NCBI GenBank assembly: GCA_020746875.1
Contig: JAGTJL010000001.1
Coordinates: 1,612,001-1,676,000, forward strand
Length of the DNA stretch: 64,000 nucleotides
DNA from: Rhexocercosporidium sp. MPI-PUGE-AT-0058
Lineage: Eukaryota; Ascomycota; Leotiomycetes; Helotiales
Direction of reading: 5' to 3'
The notes under the pieces were generated by a model, which saw nothing but the letters and a program-made list of their open reading frames with translations, had not been told where the DNA came from and did no database searches. Positions 1-11,932 of this stretch are shown here, in pieces (position 1 is the first letter of the stretch; the number at the start of each line of letters is the position of its first letter). The translations under genes and the position numbers were made by a program.

Positions 1-1879
1 CAGCTTAACGGGGGTGGTGCTCGCACATAGTCATGATGAGAAAGACATGGTAATGAAAATGGGCCAGCCACCTCCCGCCCTGCCAACAACCATTCCATCG
101 AGTGCTACGAAGCCAGACACCTATTTCCAATATAGGGAGCACTCGGCGCTGATGTTGGCGCACATTGCGCTTATGACAATTGGCTGGCTTTTTGTACTGC
201 CGATCAGTGAGTGACTCTTGGCCACGGAGATGCAACCTTCTAACAGCACACAGGCGTGATGTTCTCAATCTCTCGATCACGGTTCAGTCTTCCGACACAG
301 TTCGTTTTCCTAGCTGTCAACGCGATCGGTATCTCACTGGCCACAATCTATAATACACACACCCCGGATCTGTACCCCAATAACGCTCACCACAAGCTCG
401 GCTGGGTTCTGACATGGGTTTTGGGCGCACAGCTGGTCATGGGAGTAATACATGCATATGCACGGAAAGATCGCTCAGGAAATGCCGAATTTACCCCCAT
501 TTCTGCGGAGGCTATTACAGAGCATCAGCGCATACACTCATTCAGACAGGCAGAGATCTACCGATTGTCTAATGACAGCGGGCATGGCACAGAGCCGAAT
601 ACCGAATCACTTAGAAGCAACTCGCTTACCTCTGCCTCCGCCGACTCAATTGACTACCTCCCGGAGTTAGAGAACGAGGATGAAGAGAACCCGAAAGAAA
701 AGCATGGTCTGATGCATGGCACTGCGGTGGATAAATACTTGGCAAATAAAATCCCAGCCCTTATTTGCTCTCCACTACTCAAGGTTCTTGGGTTTCTCTA
801 CAATGCAATCGACCGGGTTGTGTTGATTTTGGGTTTTGTTGCCACCACCAGTGGTATAGTCACCTATGGCGGCTTCTTCGTAAGTCAAGAGAACATATCT
901 GGTGGACTATACTGACCATAGTAGATGGGATCTCGAGTCTTCAGCGGCCTGGCGCACTTCATCAAAGGAGGCGTATTTTTCTGGTACGGCATCCTGACAC
1001 TTGGACGCTGGGCTGGTTGCTTTGCCGAAATTGGTTGGGCTTGGAATTTCAACCCTTCAAGAAGCAATCTACCATCAGCCGAGTTCGTAGAGAGTTTCCT
1101 GATTTTTTTCTACGGCGCTACAAATGTCTTCCTTGAGCATTTAGCGGCGTGGGGTCAAGCATGGACGGCTCAGGATCTCGAGCATCTCTCACTTACGTTG
1201 ATGTTCTTTGGCGGAGGCCTGGTAAGTTATAAATGTCTAAATGGAAAATTGGGCTAATATTGATTAGTGCGGCATGGTTATTGAGTCCAGGAAAGTCCGA
1301 GACCTGCTGAATACGACCAAGCAATCGTCGATGTCACACCTTCCATACCACCCCAGTGAGCGCGAAGCAATCGAAGAACCCAAGAGCTACAGATTCTCTA
1401 TGAACCCTCTCCCGGCTCTCGTTGTTCTTTTGCTGGGAATGATGATGAGTTCGCATCACCAGGAATCCATGGTTTCCACCATGATTCATGCCCAATGGGG
1501 GACTCTGCTAATGGGAGCTGCGTTTGCCCGTGGTGCGACGTACATTCTCTATTATTTGTCACCGCCAACATCAATATTGCCAAGCAGGCCGCCAACAGAA
1601 TTAATTACTGCATTCTGCTTAATGGCTGGAGGTATGATTTTTATGGCAAGCGTAAGTCTTGTTTGACCCTTTAGTCTAATCTCCATACCCACTAACATTC
1701 TGCAGGCTCGAGACACCGTCATGGCAATGGAAAGCAACGGTCTTGATGCGATGTTCATTTTCACTGTCTCCATGGGAGTCATTACATTCCTCATGGCTTG
1801 GACCATAATCGTGGTTGCTATCAAAGGCTGGGCTGTGAGGAAGGAGAACAAGACGTTTGCATATCACGGAGTTGCATGA
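1..1879 (+). CDS. YTP1: YTP1-like multi-pass membrane protein (5' partial)
   Basis: Five exons: <1-206, 254-879, 925-1221, 1268-1651, 1706-1879, all GT-AG and phase-consistent; the last codon is TGA at 1877-1879. The first exon is open to the window edge, so the true start lies upstream; 561 residues are visible. The visible N-terminus reads LTGVVLAHSHDEKD, which looks like the end of a signal peptide followed by a His/Asp-rich segment. Many hydrophobic helices follow (for example ALMLAHIALMTIGWLFVLP and LVMGVIHAYA), and a hydrophilic acidic Ser/Glu-rich loop sits around nucleotides 560-700. This layout fits fungal Ytp1 proteins (DUF2427 plus Ytp1 domain), integral membrane proteins whose biochemical role is not settled. 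The family call rests on overall layout and remembered similarity; the gene structure is more certain than the name. Confidence 0.75.
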
Positions 1880-2304
1880 AGATGAATGATTTGACGAACT
1901 TTATTTGGCGGCATATGGCATGGCGCATCTGGACGATACCACTTGATTTTTCTCGCGTCTTCTCATATAGAATTTAATGATAATTTTTACTTTTCCAACG
2001 TTGGATTAGTGATGTCAGATATAGAACGAGACTGAAGCTTCACTTGTATTTGCCCCTGCGCTGATCAGAGACGGTACTGCAGTTGAATGATCTGGCATCA
2101 GAACTCTAATTGTGAAGTATAATCAAATTATTGTTATCGATCAGATAAAGAACAGACTTTACAAAATTCCATCTTGATCACTAGCCTCACGCAGCCTCGT
2201 TCATAGTGGCGTCGAGCCTCGTCCACGTGATATCCGAATAAAATAAAAATCTCCCTCGACAACTTAGCTTCTTCCATTCCCAAAACAAACCAATAAATTC
2301 AAAA
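1880..2304. other. Intergenic, YTP1 3' end to RSA3 5' end
   Basis: No coding frame with fungal gene structure is visible. It should hold the YTP1 3'UTR and the RSA3 promoter. A short A/C-rich leader precedes the RSA3 ATG. Confidence 0.6.
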
Positions 2305-2855
2305 ATGGCACCAAAAGCCAGCGCCAAGCCGAGAAGGCATAAGAAGAGAAAGTCGAGAACTGAAGGTTTGTCGCAGTTTCTGGTAAATTGTGAAGCATGG
2401 TGCTAACGGAATGCAGTGTCATCAGGTAGCTCCGACAGCGAACCGGAGAGGAAGCAAGTCAAGACCAAGAAGAGCAGAAGCAAAGCGACCGGTGCTCAAG
2501 ACCAAGGCGAGAGGCAATCGTCGTCATCTGCTGAGGAGACTACAGTCAGCCTCCTCTCTCTCACTCATTTTTATGACCTAACTAAGAAATTCCTCAGGTC
2601 ATCGCAGCTGCAGCATCATCAAAGGAACCTAAAAATGCAGACATGGAAGCTGCGTTCGCCCAGTTCTACATGCAGCGTGCAACGGCGGAATTCGCGGATG
2701 ATCTGGAAAGGTTGAGGACAAGTGATGATTTCAAGGATGAGGCTGTTCCGATGCTGATTGCGGCTTTGAAGGGCGGAACGGCCATGTTCTCGATGGAGGA
2801 GAAGAAGAGGATTGTGCTCGCTGGGAGGAGAAGGGGGATTGAGATTGGGGATTGA
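2305..2855 (+). CDS. RSA3: Ribosome assembly protein 3 (Rsa3-like)
   Basis: Three exons (2305-2365, 2417-2544, 2598-2855) give 148 residues. The first two exons encode a Lys/Arg/Ser-rich basic tail with an acidic patch (SDSEPERK), typical of nucleolar proteins. The third carries the conserved C-terminal domain: FAQFYMQRATAEFADDLERL, then a segment ending RIVLAGRRRG. This matches the Rsa3 domain of the fungal 60S pre-ribosome assembly factor that works with the DEAD-box helicase Dbp6. Exon 2 ends ACTACA|gtcagc, a weak donor, but the joined phase restores one continuous domain. The ATG at 2305 is the first after an A-rich leader. Confidence 0.78.
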
Positions 2856-4197
2856 AGTTTGTGTGGGAATTTGCGGTAGAATTAGGGGTTTGGGGAATTG
2901 TACTGCTGCTTCTCTCGCTGTCCATATTCGGAAAGAGGTTAACTTAAACTGGATTACAGCGCAGGCGGAATCAGAGGATAGACGCTGACTGCGAGGAGCT
3001 ACCGACAGATCACCACCACTTTCCATAGAATACTCAAGCCATCCTCTGGAAATGACCTTGCTAACCCTGCTCCGAAGGCATGTCGAGCCTCTTTGTATGT
3101 TGTTCAGCTCCAAGGATTTTCATCCGGTAGAAATAGCTTCCATTCAAGCTGTTACAGTACATCGAAGTGCATCCTCAACCTACTGTTTACTTTTCGTTTC
3201 TCTGCAGATGGCGGCCGCAGATCTATGCTGCCAAGCAATCCCCATGTGTAGCATGCTAGAGAGCTGAATAGGTAATCAAGCCGGTTTTAGAGATTGGGCA
3301 GGTCCGGAAGGGGCAAGCCTCAGGTTGCGCCAGGATTGTATCCAGATTCTTGGCTCCATTTTGCAACACCTAATTTCTTGGTGACTCGGGTTGTCGGATC
3401 TAATGTCGATTGTCGACTCCTTTATCAACCAGATCTCCAAGTAGGATGCTCATTTCGGGCAGTGTTTACCTATACACAGCATTTCCCGGACGACCACAGC
3501 TGTGATCTGGAACGTCATATACCTCCCGTTTTCTGTTCCTTTCTCTTGCTGTAAGAAGCCCAGACTCTGGAAGATTGGCAATTCTCGACCGCCACTTTTC
3601 TGATATGCGGTGTTCTTCCTGTGAAGCGGGTTGCTACACATTCAACCTGAAGGCAACAAATTGTTCACGTAACAGATGTTCTAGATCGCCATTACGAGTA
3701 ACACGGAAAGGCCCCATATCCGCATTCCATATACATTCTAGGATTGTTGTATCGCGGCACATGGATGATGATCGACTAACAAGTAACATGGAATTCCCAC
3801 TCTCTTCGCCATCGGGTATCACACACAGTGACTTCTCGGGTAGTGGGGGGTGATGTCGTGTAGCAATAAGAGATTCCGTGTCATTCGGCGGACAAGCTAT
3901 AAGTATAGTCAGCCCTTACTGCTCAAGGGGTTTGGTACCAACAGTGATATTCTTGAGTCAACTCCAGTACCAACAGTCCACACTAATACATCAACATCAC
4001 TCTAACTCCGTCAATCCCATCAACCATCACCATCTATCTCTGAATTACAGCTCGCGTCATCGTACTCTCTCACGCAGCCATCCTATCAGCTGCTCTCAAC
4101 AACCCTCTTACTAAGCAACTATCACTTGCAACCTTCGATATAACAACTACCACGATTGACGACGTGCCCACACGTCTAGACCCTTTGTTTTCAGAAT

Positions 4198-4259
4198 GAG
4201 GAATGTCCCTCCCCGAAGTGAAAGACTTGAGGAATGTCCCTCCCCGAAGTGAAAGACTT
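4198..4259. repeat. 31-bp tandem duplication
   Basis: Two identical copies (4198-4228 and 4229-4259) of a 31-base unit beginning GAGGAATGTCCC. The period is exact, so the duplication looks recent. It lies in non-coding DNA. Confidence 0.9.
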
Positions 4260-4376
4260 GGAGTAAAGACATCACCAACCAACGCTTAAGCATCGCACAT
4301 CTAAATAACTAAACGCTAACATACCTCAAGAGTAAAGCTTTACTCACAAAGCTTCTTGGGCGAGCATTACGAATCG

Positions 4377-4574
4377 ATGGAAGCCATGGCAGGTCAGCGA
4401 TATACTTGTGCCGTCCTCACTCGGAATTTCACTTGTTCATCCGTTGTTCTCGGGAAGAGCCTTAGTTACTATGTCTTCTTCGAGGAGAAGGATTGCGGGA
4501 AGTATATATATGTTCTAGAGAGTCGCGGAAAGCCCGTTGGATTTTGGCAGCCCCAGGGGGTTGAAATTGCCTAG
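4377..4574 (+). CDS. Possible small orphan ORF, 65 aa
   Basis: ATG at 4377 opens a 65-codon frame with three cysteines and a C-terminus ending FWQPQGVEIA. No domain is recognised, there is no N-terminal signal, and no upstream exon could be joined with confidence. A leader-like CT-rich region lies about 250-400 bases upstream. It may be chance; I list it only because nothing else explains the stretch. Confidence 0.15.
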   Translation: MEAMAGQRYTCAVLTRNFTCSSVVLGKSLSYYVFFEEKDCGKYIYVLESRGKPVGFWQPQGVEIA

Positions 4575-5352
4575 TATTGCGTGTCTACCTCCCTGAGTAG
4601 TCATGGAGAGACATTTGGTAGTGATTTAACTTACGGCTTTCGCTTGACTTGGCCTGTTTTTAGTCGTATTTGCGTCCTGATAGCAAGGACTGGGTACCTG
4701 GAAGCTGCGCTTCATCTATCGCCTACTTAGCTCTACTCCAGAATTTAATTCAGATTCAGGTCCCAAGATTATCCCTTTAGAGAGCGTAGATCATGGGTAC
4801 AAGTGACTTGCTAGAGATCAAGAGGTGCATTTATCTATTTGTACGACAAACTTTGGACCCCTAGAATCTCGCATGAAGCAGAAGAGGGGTTTGGAGTAAC
4901 TCTACAGATGGAGGCGTCTGTTTCTTCATATCATAAGAATAATATGGACTCTATTGCGCTTTCTCAAGGAAAAAGTGTACGGATATATTTACTTTGCTTA
5001 CCTTTTGCCAACTCCTTGGGCTGTTGTAGAAACCTCCCCTGCGGACTAGAAATGGCTGATTTGACTATATGTTGACAAAAGAATAATGACAGATAAAATA
5101 CATGTCTATTTCACCGAACAACAACAGCCACTTTGGTCTACATGCAAAATTATACGGAGGACAAGGAAGTGCCTTTGTTACAAGCATGGAGGCTCGTTTC
5201 CATATGCCCCAATCTTCCCCACACCTAGCTCATAAAAATAGTATAAAGTAAAAAAGCAACAAGTGTCACACAATTACCCATCAGAACTTACTAGAAATAA
5301 ATCAACGCGAAAATGCAAAAATCATAAAGCACCTCAACAAAAATAACCAAAA

Positions 5353-5445
5353 CGTCACCAGCAGGATTTGAACCTACGAGGCCGAAACCATAAGATAACT
5401 GAACTCAACCCAAGTCTTACCCATTAACCACTCTGGCATAGTGAT
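5353..5445 (-). tRNA. Intron-containing class II tRNA, serine-type body with UGG-looking anticodon (possible pseudogene)
   Basis: Read on the minus strand from 5445 to 5353. Acceptor stem ATCACTA pairs with TGGTGAC except for an A1-C72 mismatch; the discriminator is G73. D-stem CCA/TGG is paired, a double change from the GCC/GGC usual in serine tRNAs. Anticodon stem TAAGA/TCTTA is perfect. T-arm GTAGG-TTCAAAT-CCTGC holds an intact B box. The long variable arm and G73 are serine traits. The 19-base anticodon loop fits a 12-base intron after position 37, as in yeast tRNA-Ser(CGA), but the bases at 34-36 are TGG (a proline anticodon). Either a decayed tRNA-Ser or an unusual chimera. Confidence 0.6.
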
Positions 5446-6512
5446 GGAACTTAATATACTCGAGAGTGTGTCTAGCAACATTATTTATGCTTCTCTTATT
5501 TCGGTCTAAGACCACTTTACACAACTGGCAATCCAAGTCAGCCCATTAGAGCCGGAGAATTACCGATTTGCCTTATGTGAGGGAATATATTGGTGAAGTC
5601 TTTAATTCCATGCATATCAGAACCTAGACTTGTGCTGATTTAACAAGTATCTGACTTCAATCATTAGCGCGCTAAGAACTTACAATTCAATTATTATATG
5701 ATTTTCTGATCATGACATTGGAAGTTCGTACGGCTGCTATCGTTCTGTTTCTTTATACTTCCCCTCTTTCGGATCTTACTTTCCTAGTATTCTTTGCTCC
5801 TTCATAGTTCTTCCCACGATACGGATCTCTTTGATGAAGCGAGTTCGATTCTGGAATATCAGATATGCCTCTATACCAGCTTGCTGCTAAGGTGAGCTAC
5901 TCAAAACGCGTAAGTCTGCCCAGGATGTCCATATGGTAAAGGCACCACCAAGCAAATATGAGAGCGAAACTAATATTTGATATGGCGGTACAATTGACAG
6001 TCAGGGCCCCAGGGAGTCCCCAGACAGTCACAACAATAGATTAGGATGTAATGAATAAGGCATATTCGCACATGATAAAAATAATCCTGGCCCCTACGTT
6101 TGGCCTTGGCTGATGATACTCAATGCAGTGCTTTACTGTAAAGGGCGAGAGAAAGACAAATCTGCAGACGGAGATCATTCAGCATCTCGCAGGGGCAAGC
6201 CTGATGATGGAGACCTAGCACCACTGCGATTTCCCGGAGAAATCTATGAGCATCTCGAGCGTGAGCAAGATAAGGCGCCATACACGGATAAGTTGCAGCA
6301 GCTCCACTGGAAGCATAGCTTTCATCCTCCTGTAAATGTCTCTCCGAGTCGTCGCTGTGTATTTGACACAATTGCAGAGCACTTTTCCATCACATTCGGG
6401 GAGGATTTCATGTTCCTCAAGGTTTGTTGTATTGAGTATCTTCCTGCATAGCGTGGAAGTTGTATGCCACCAATATCATTCCCACCAGCGAGTATCCATG
6501 CATGAGCTACAC
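5446..6512. other. Intergenic, no recognised gene
   Basis: About 1 kb between the tRNA-like gene and the 3' end of RPS20. A 112-codon plus-strand frame (6113-6451) has no recognisable domain and no supporting splice context. I see nothing else. Confidence 0.5.
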
Positions 6513-6983
6513 TTAGGCAGCGATCGTGACCTCGACCTCGACACCAGCCTCAATGTTGATGATGATTTGCTTGACAACCTCGGTTGGGGCGTTGAGACTG
6601 TGAAATACGTCAGCACTACTGCAACCACACCATGGCATATCGAATCACATACTCAATGAGACGCTTGTGGATTCTCATCTCGAAGGTATCCCAGGTCTTG
6701 GAACCCTCACCACAGGGTGTCTTTCGGGTGGTGACCTTGAGGGTCTTGGTTGGCAGACGGACTGGGCCCTTGACGCGGAGGTCCTTTCCCTTGGCACGCT
6801 CGATGAGCTCCTGGCAGACCTTCTCGAGGGATTGGACCTTTCGGCTGGTTAAGGTGATTCGGATCTTGTGGGTTTTCTGCGAGCGTGGAATCAGTAGGCG
6901 CCGCTCCAAATTACAGCTCCAACTTCAGCTCTAAAACGTACTGGGCCCTCGCCGAATTCCTTCTCTGGCTTTTGGTAAGACAT
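6513..6983 (-). CDS. RPS20: 40S ribosomal protein S20 (uS10)
   Basis: Three exons in transcript order: 6942-6983, 6653-6876, 6513-6597, giving 116 residues. Protein starts [14 protein letters not shown] and continues [20 protein letters not shown], then [19 protein letters not shown] and [13 protein letters not shown], ending in the conserved VEVEVTIA tail. These are hallmark uS10 sequences of the 40S head. Splice junctions are GGCCCA|AAAACC and ATTGA|TCTCAAC, the latter creating the conserved RLIDL. Donors are gtacgt and gtatgt. It is transcribed away from CUE3, sharing the 428-bp region 6984-7411. Confidence 0.96.
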
Positions 6984-7411
6984 TTTTGTGTATGGTAGTC
7001 CTTCACGACTCGATCGTATGATTCGGCAAAGTGATGAAGGTGATCTGGAATTTGCGGTTTGCAGTTGTCGATGACGAGAAAAGATTGCCCTGGATCGCGA
7101 TTAGAAAAGAGTTGTGGGTGAGAAGTCTTGGCGGTACCGTATTAAGCGAAGCTGGCTCTGATTGGTGGCGCTTTGTTCCTTCTTCAGCCTTGCTGCACGG
7201 CATTGTCATCATCGAATTGAACCCGCAGATTTCGAGACGAGACAGGAAATCACTCATTCTGAGTCAAACGGCGTGGGAATTTCCTTTGGCTTGGATCATG
7301 AGTGAGTGGAGGTGAATGTAAGTGGTCTTGATACCCTTAAACGGGGTCCATTCTTGAAGAGGGTGTTTATGGCCACGATTCCTCCCATCTTTTCTCTCAC
7401 AAGATTACAAA
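6984..7411. promoter_or_regulatory. Divergent promoter region RPS20 / CUE3
   Basis: Non-coding spacer between two genes transcribed outward. No canonical ribosomal-protein motif such as AACCCTAA is visible, unlike the RPS26/UBI3 spacer. Individual factor sites cannot be assigned. Confidence 0.5.
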
Positions 7412-9457
7412 ATGGCTCTTTCCAGCATCCCGAAATTCGTTCCTTTCCCGGAAGCGGCATGGAGGAATCAGATTGTCCCAGAAGAATGGGAAGCTTGTCT
7501 AGATGCATGGATCGCCCTCGCTGGAGCTCACCTCGCCTCACTCGGGTCCGAGTTTGCTCGATCGTCAAAGACTGATGAATCCTTGCCAACTTTCCTCACT
7601 TCATATGCTGCAGAAACAGCATTATCGAATGACATTTCATCCTCTCCAAATTTATCCAAGGAGAAACAGCTACGGAAGTTAGCGTACCTGCTGTCAACCC
7701 GACTATTGGAATGTGAGCACCCTCCTGGATCGATTCTTTTATGGCAGTTCCTGGCAGATCTCAGCAAGATCTATGGGCAGAGCAATGGCAGCAAACTCGC
7801 AACTCTCGCTTGGACCAGACATGCGTCTCACTTGGAAAACTCACTGGCATCACTCAAAACTTCTCTGATAAAGGAGCTGGAAGCTGGGCTGAAGTGTGAT
7901 CTGAAGAAAGTGGAATCGAAACTCAAACGTCTCGATCACCTTCTCCATGCATCTCCTCAGACGGCCGCTTTCTTCATGGCTGGAAGTGATTTTGTGGATT
8001 CTCTCATCAGTTGCTTCAAGATTATGAACCCTCCACTACGGAAAACAATTGTCTCGACCCTGTATCTCTGTCTGATTGGACTTCCGGAAGGAGAGAAGCC
8101 GAACTTTTCCTCACTGGTCGACCAGCTTTACTCCTTGAAGGCTGCGGCAGATGCGCACAAGGCAGGGCCGACGAATGTCAACGACTCGCTGGTAGCTGAG
8201 CTGGTCACTGACACGCCAGTCCTCAAGCAACTTCAACAGCGGATCGAATCTAGTGGTACCGGGTCAGTCAGAGCGAAGTCCATTCTCAAATCTCTTGCTG
8301 AATTCAAGAAACCTGTCACTGGTGGGAGACCAGCAAGAGTGAGCAAGAAGGAAGTCAACAAAGGCAAGGGCGTTGCAATTGGTGATTCGGGATTTGGTCA
8401 GATTCATGTACACCGGATGAGCTTGATCTCTCAAGTTCAGGATCTATTCCCAGACCTTGGATCAGGCTTCATTGTAAAACTGCTCGATGAGTATGGCGAC
8501 AATGTTGAGCAAGTCATCGGTCACCTCCTAGAAGGATCTCTACCACCACATCTAGAAAATGCCGATCGGTCGGAAGAACTGTAAGATTTCCCATCCAACA
8601 AGCCCAAAATGAGTCTCCTAACAACTTACAGTGGCCCGAATCATCAGCACATACCTGACATGGCACCAAGCACCACGCCTCCACAACTCCCAATCCGCCG
8701 TAATGTTTTCGACGACGACGAATTCGATCAACTAGCTGTCGACACATCAAGACTCCACTTCGGGCGCCGCAACCCCGACAAAACCGCCGACGACATCCTC
8801 CGAGACCGATCGAACGCATCTCGTAAAGCTGCGATCTTCTCAGCACTAGCAACATTCGACTCCGACGACGATGAACGAGACGATACCTACGACGTCGAGG
8901 ACGTAGGTGGCACAGTCGACTCCGCAACACCTGGAAATAACCCCGAGGAAGCGAATTCAGACGTCCGAGATGCTCACGATGAAGCTCTTTTCAGAGCGTA
9001 CAAGTCAACACCAGATGTATTCGGTCGTGATGCTGCGACTCGCAGAGGAAAGCCAAGACAATCGCTCAAAGACGAGACTGGAATGACAGACGAAGCTATC
9101 GAAGGCTGGGGACTCATGCTCTCACGAGATCCCAGACAGATGCGACGTCTCGAAGCGAAATTTACTTCGTTCACTGGGGCGCAGAGAGATCTGGGACCGA
9201 CGGCTTGGAGAGCCAGTCCTGCTGGTTCTGGCACGGAGGATTCCGATCATGCCAGTGATCGTGGGAGGGGAGGGAGACTGAGAGGGGCGCCGCGTGGTGG
9301 GAGGGGGAGGGGACGAGGAAATGTTGCGGGTTCGAATGGGGATAAGGAGACTGAGGCTGCGAGGAATAGGAAGGAGGCTAATAAGGGGTCGAGAGCGAAT
9401 CATAATAGGAGAGATCAGAGGGCTAAGAAGATGGCTAGGGGTGGATTTCCTGGCTAG
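7412..9457 (+). CDS. CUE3: CUE-domain protein, Cue3/ASCC2-like (ribosome quality-control trigger complex)
   Basis: Two exons (7412-8580 and 8632-9457) give 664 residues; the intron is gtaaga...ttacag, splitting a Leu codon. The N-terminal 320 residues are helical, as in ASCC2/Cue3. A CUE domain occupies about residues 332-376 (VQDLFPDLGSGF then VEQVIGHLLEGSLPP), the fold that binds ubiquitin. The C-terminus is acidic, then Arg/Gly-rich (RGRGGRLRGAPRGGRGRGRG), ending KKMARGGFPG. Yeast Cue3 (Rqt3) acts with Slh1 and Rqt4 to dismantle stalled, ubiquitinated ribosomes; human ASCC2 also acts in alkylation repair. The RG-rich end suggests RNA or ribosome contact, which is inference. Confidence 0.83.
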
Positions 9458-9671
9458 ATTCGCTTACCCTATTTTATGATATTCATAGAAATGATGAATT
9501 GAGAAATGCTTTATGACCCGCACAGATCCGTTGTTAAGGAAGCGTATATTTACTCAAAAGGTGCACAACAAAATAAGCGACTTCCATACATCATCTCCAA
9601 AATTCCACCTTCCTAGCCCTCCCATCCCGCCGCGATCCAAAACATATCTAGCAAACCAGCCAGCCAGCCAC

Positions 9672-11932
9672 TCAAGACCCAACAACCTTCTCTTTCAAAC
9701 TCTCCACAACAGTAGCACTCTTTTCCTTGAAGGTCAACCCGCCACCAAAACTATGCTCACTATTCCCACCACCATTCATAACCACACCCTCCGTGACGCC
9801 AGTCTCGAAAGCGCAACTTCCCATATCGAGTTTGGTAGCTGGACCGCTGGGAGAGATGTCGAAGTCGAAGATGTCCATGGGCAGGCCGAGGGTTGTGCAT
9901 GCGCTGGGGGTGTTAATTTCGGGACTTATCTTTTGTCTTTTGGGAGGGGATGAGGAATAAGAGGGGTGGAGCTAAGCCTGGATAGGGAAATGCTTGATGT
10001 GATGAGATAGGATGGGATGAGGAGGACGACTTACTTGGGGATGTCGACGATTCCAGCGACGTGCCCTTGCACTGGGGCGCAGGAGAGGAGGAGGTAGACC
10101 TGGTAGTCTGAGTATCCGAAGCGGCGGAGGTATTCGATACATCCTGGAATAGTCAGTCGCTTGCGATACATACATCCTTACTTCTCAACGGGAAACTTTA
10201 CGGAGGATAGTCTGTCTATAAGCAACCGTAACATCCATATAATGCTATTCAAATATCAGCATTTAATTCTATCCACCCATGAACAAAAAGAAAGAAATAA
10301 AAAGGACACAAACCTGCTTCCCATGCTGATCGACCGAGAACCCCTCAAATGTCAAATACCTTCCTGGGCCATAATGCGGCTCCACCGGTCCCGGAAGATA
10401 AATCGGAGACTTCATCCCCAAATCCGCCATCCCATTCTTCATGACCTTGAAATTGATAGTGATGACCCCGGACATTTCGATAGCGCCACAGAATGAGATC
10501 TCGCCGTCTCCTTGTGAGAAATGGAGGTCACCAACGCTAAATTTGGCGCCGGGGACGTGGATGGGGAGATAGACTTTGCTGCCACGGCTGAGGTTTTTGA
10601 TGTCGCAGTTTCCGCCGTGTTCAGGGCGGCCTAGGGTGCGTTAGGTTTGGCGTTGGGATGTTTGAGAATGGGCTCGGGGTTTGGGGAAAGGGGATTGACT
10701 TGCCTGGGATTGTTCGGGCTCCTTCACGCCCGACTTTCTCCTTGATCTCCTCGCTGGCTGAGCCGGCGTGGACGTTTTGGGCGTTTGGTGGCTGGGCGAC
10801 GATTCGGTCGAGTTTATTTGCTGCGATGAGCTCGCCCTCCCGCTTGTTCCATGTTGCGAGGACCTGTTGAGCGAGTGAGTAAGATGTATCTTGAATATGT
10901 CTGGAGTACTGTACACACCTCTGCTGATGGAGCACAGCCTAGAATGCCCGGGTGGATCAAGCCGGGGAATTTGACGTGTGGGAGATGGCGAGAGGTGCAG
11001 TAAATGCCTTCGAAATCCCAGATTGCCTTTGCTCTGCGGGAAGTAAGTAAATGATTAGGAAGTCAAGATCGAAGTAAATAAAAAGGAAGAAACCCTCCAG
11101 AGTAAGATACTAGAGTGTACAAATCTCTTGCCTCCAAGACTGGAAGTATGAATGTAAAATGATAACGTTTCGACGCCCACAGAGCTTTCAGTAATTGCGG
11201 AATCACAAGTCCAAAAGGTAAGGACTTCAAGGAAAGTGTCACAGAGGGCTTGCTCCACCAAAGACAAAGCTCGAGACACCGACTTACGCAGAAGGATAAA
11301 GCTCATCCAAGAACCCGCCACCGTTACTCTTCTCAAACACACCTACCAGGAAATTTAGAACAAAACAACCCATAATAAGATATGCAAGTCTACGAACCAG
11401 TCTATTCAAAAGTCAGTAAACACACGCCCAAGTATAAAAGAAGACAGCTCTCAAATGCAAGTACCAAGAACTTACAAAACCCCAAGGATGGTCTTGATGT
11501 GGCTGCACATCCATAATCTCCACTAGCAAGACATCGCCCGGCTCCGCGGTCTCGATCTCGAATGGTCCGGAGAGATAATGGATCTTAGTGAGATCAACGT
11601 TCTTTACGTCGTCTGCGCTGTCGTTGTTTCCTGCATTTAAATATTAAAGATAAGTACACAGTACCGTTTTCATTGAGTCAATTGCAATTGTGTGAGGTTC
11701 ATACCGATTTGGCCTCCTGTCCAATCGACCTGTCTTGCTGTTAGTACTTAGCTTTTCGTACAGAGAAGAGGTGAGCTTGAGAACGCACACATTCTATCTT
11801 CACGGTTTCCCCGTTCTTAATAGTTCCTGCGAAAGGAATATCCGGATGCCATCGGTTATGAAGTTTTGGTTGGGTCTCTGCTGGGGTGTCCAGAGAGACT
11901 GGACAGATGTTACGAATGCCGGTCTTGCCCAT
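9672..11932 (-). CDS. fmdS: Formamidase (FmdA/AmdA acetamidase-formamidase family)
   Basis: Eleven exons in transcript order: 11789-11932, 11705-11729, 11476-11630, 11398-11401, 11288-11342, 10919-11033, 10704-10863, 10314-10630, 10202-10244, 10035-10143, 9672-9903. They total 1359 bases (452 residues), in phase throughout. Family hallmarks are HNRWHPDIP, VDWTGGQIGNNDSADDVKNV, VQPHQDHPWGF, SRHLPHVKFPGLIHPG, GREGARTIPGRPEHGGNCD and the C-terminal YLLLSCAPVQGHVAG...DIPNACTT. The enzyme hydrolyses formamide to formate and ammonia in the cytosol for nitrogen supply. Exon 4 is only 4 bases (ACTG), needed to make PWGF-TG-VFEKSNGG. The intron after CCAG begins gcaagt, a GC-AG intron. Paired GATA sites lie upstream. 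Confidence 0.92.

Larger units (their letters stand above)
2856..5352. other. Gene-poor region, about 2.5 kb
   Basis: No frame here shows a recognisable protein or a convincing exon series. Short open frames exist (for example 3878-4114 and 4377-4574) without recognisable domains. A CT/CA-rich stretch at 3950-4140 resembles a fungal 5' leader, but I could not join it to a credible coding region. A 31-bp tandem duplication lies at 4198-4259. Confidence 0.5.

Noticed and set aside
3878..4114. 78-codon ORF rich in Ser/His
   Set aside because: It looks like a translated CT/CA-rich leader; no conserved motif.
5840..5870. Possible second tRNA B box (GAGTTCGATTCTGG)
   Set aside because: No paired T-stem, A box or acceptor stem could be built around it.
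6113..6451. 112-codon plus-strand ORF downstream of RPS20
   Set aside because: No recognisable domain, and an overlapping minus-strand frame of similar length exists; probably chance.
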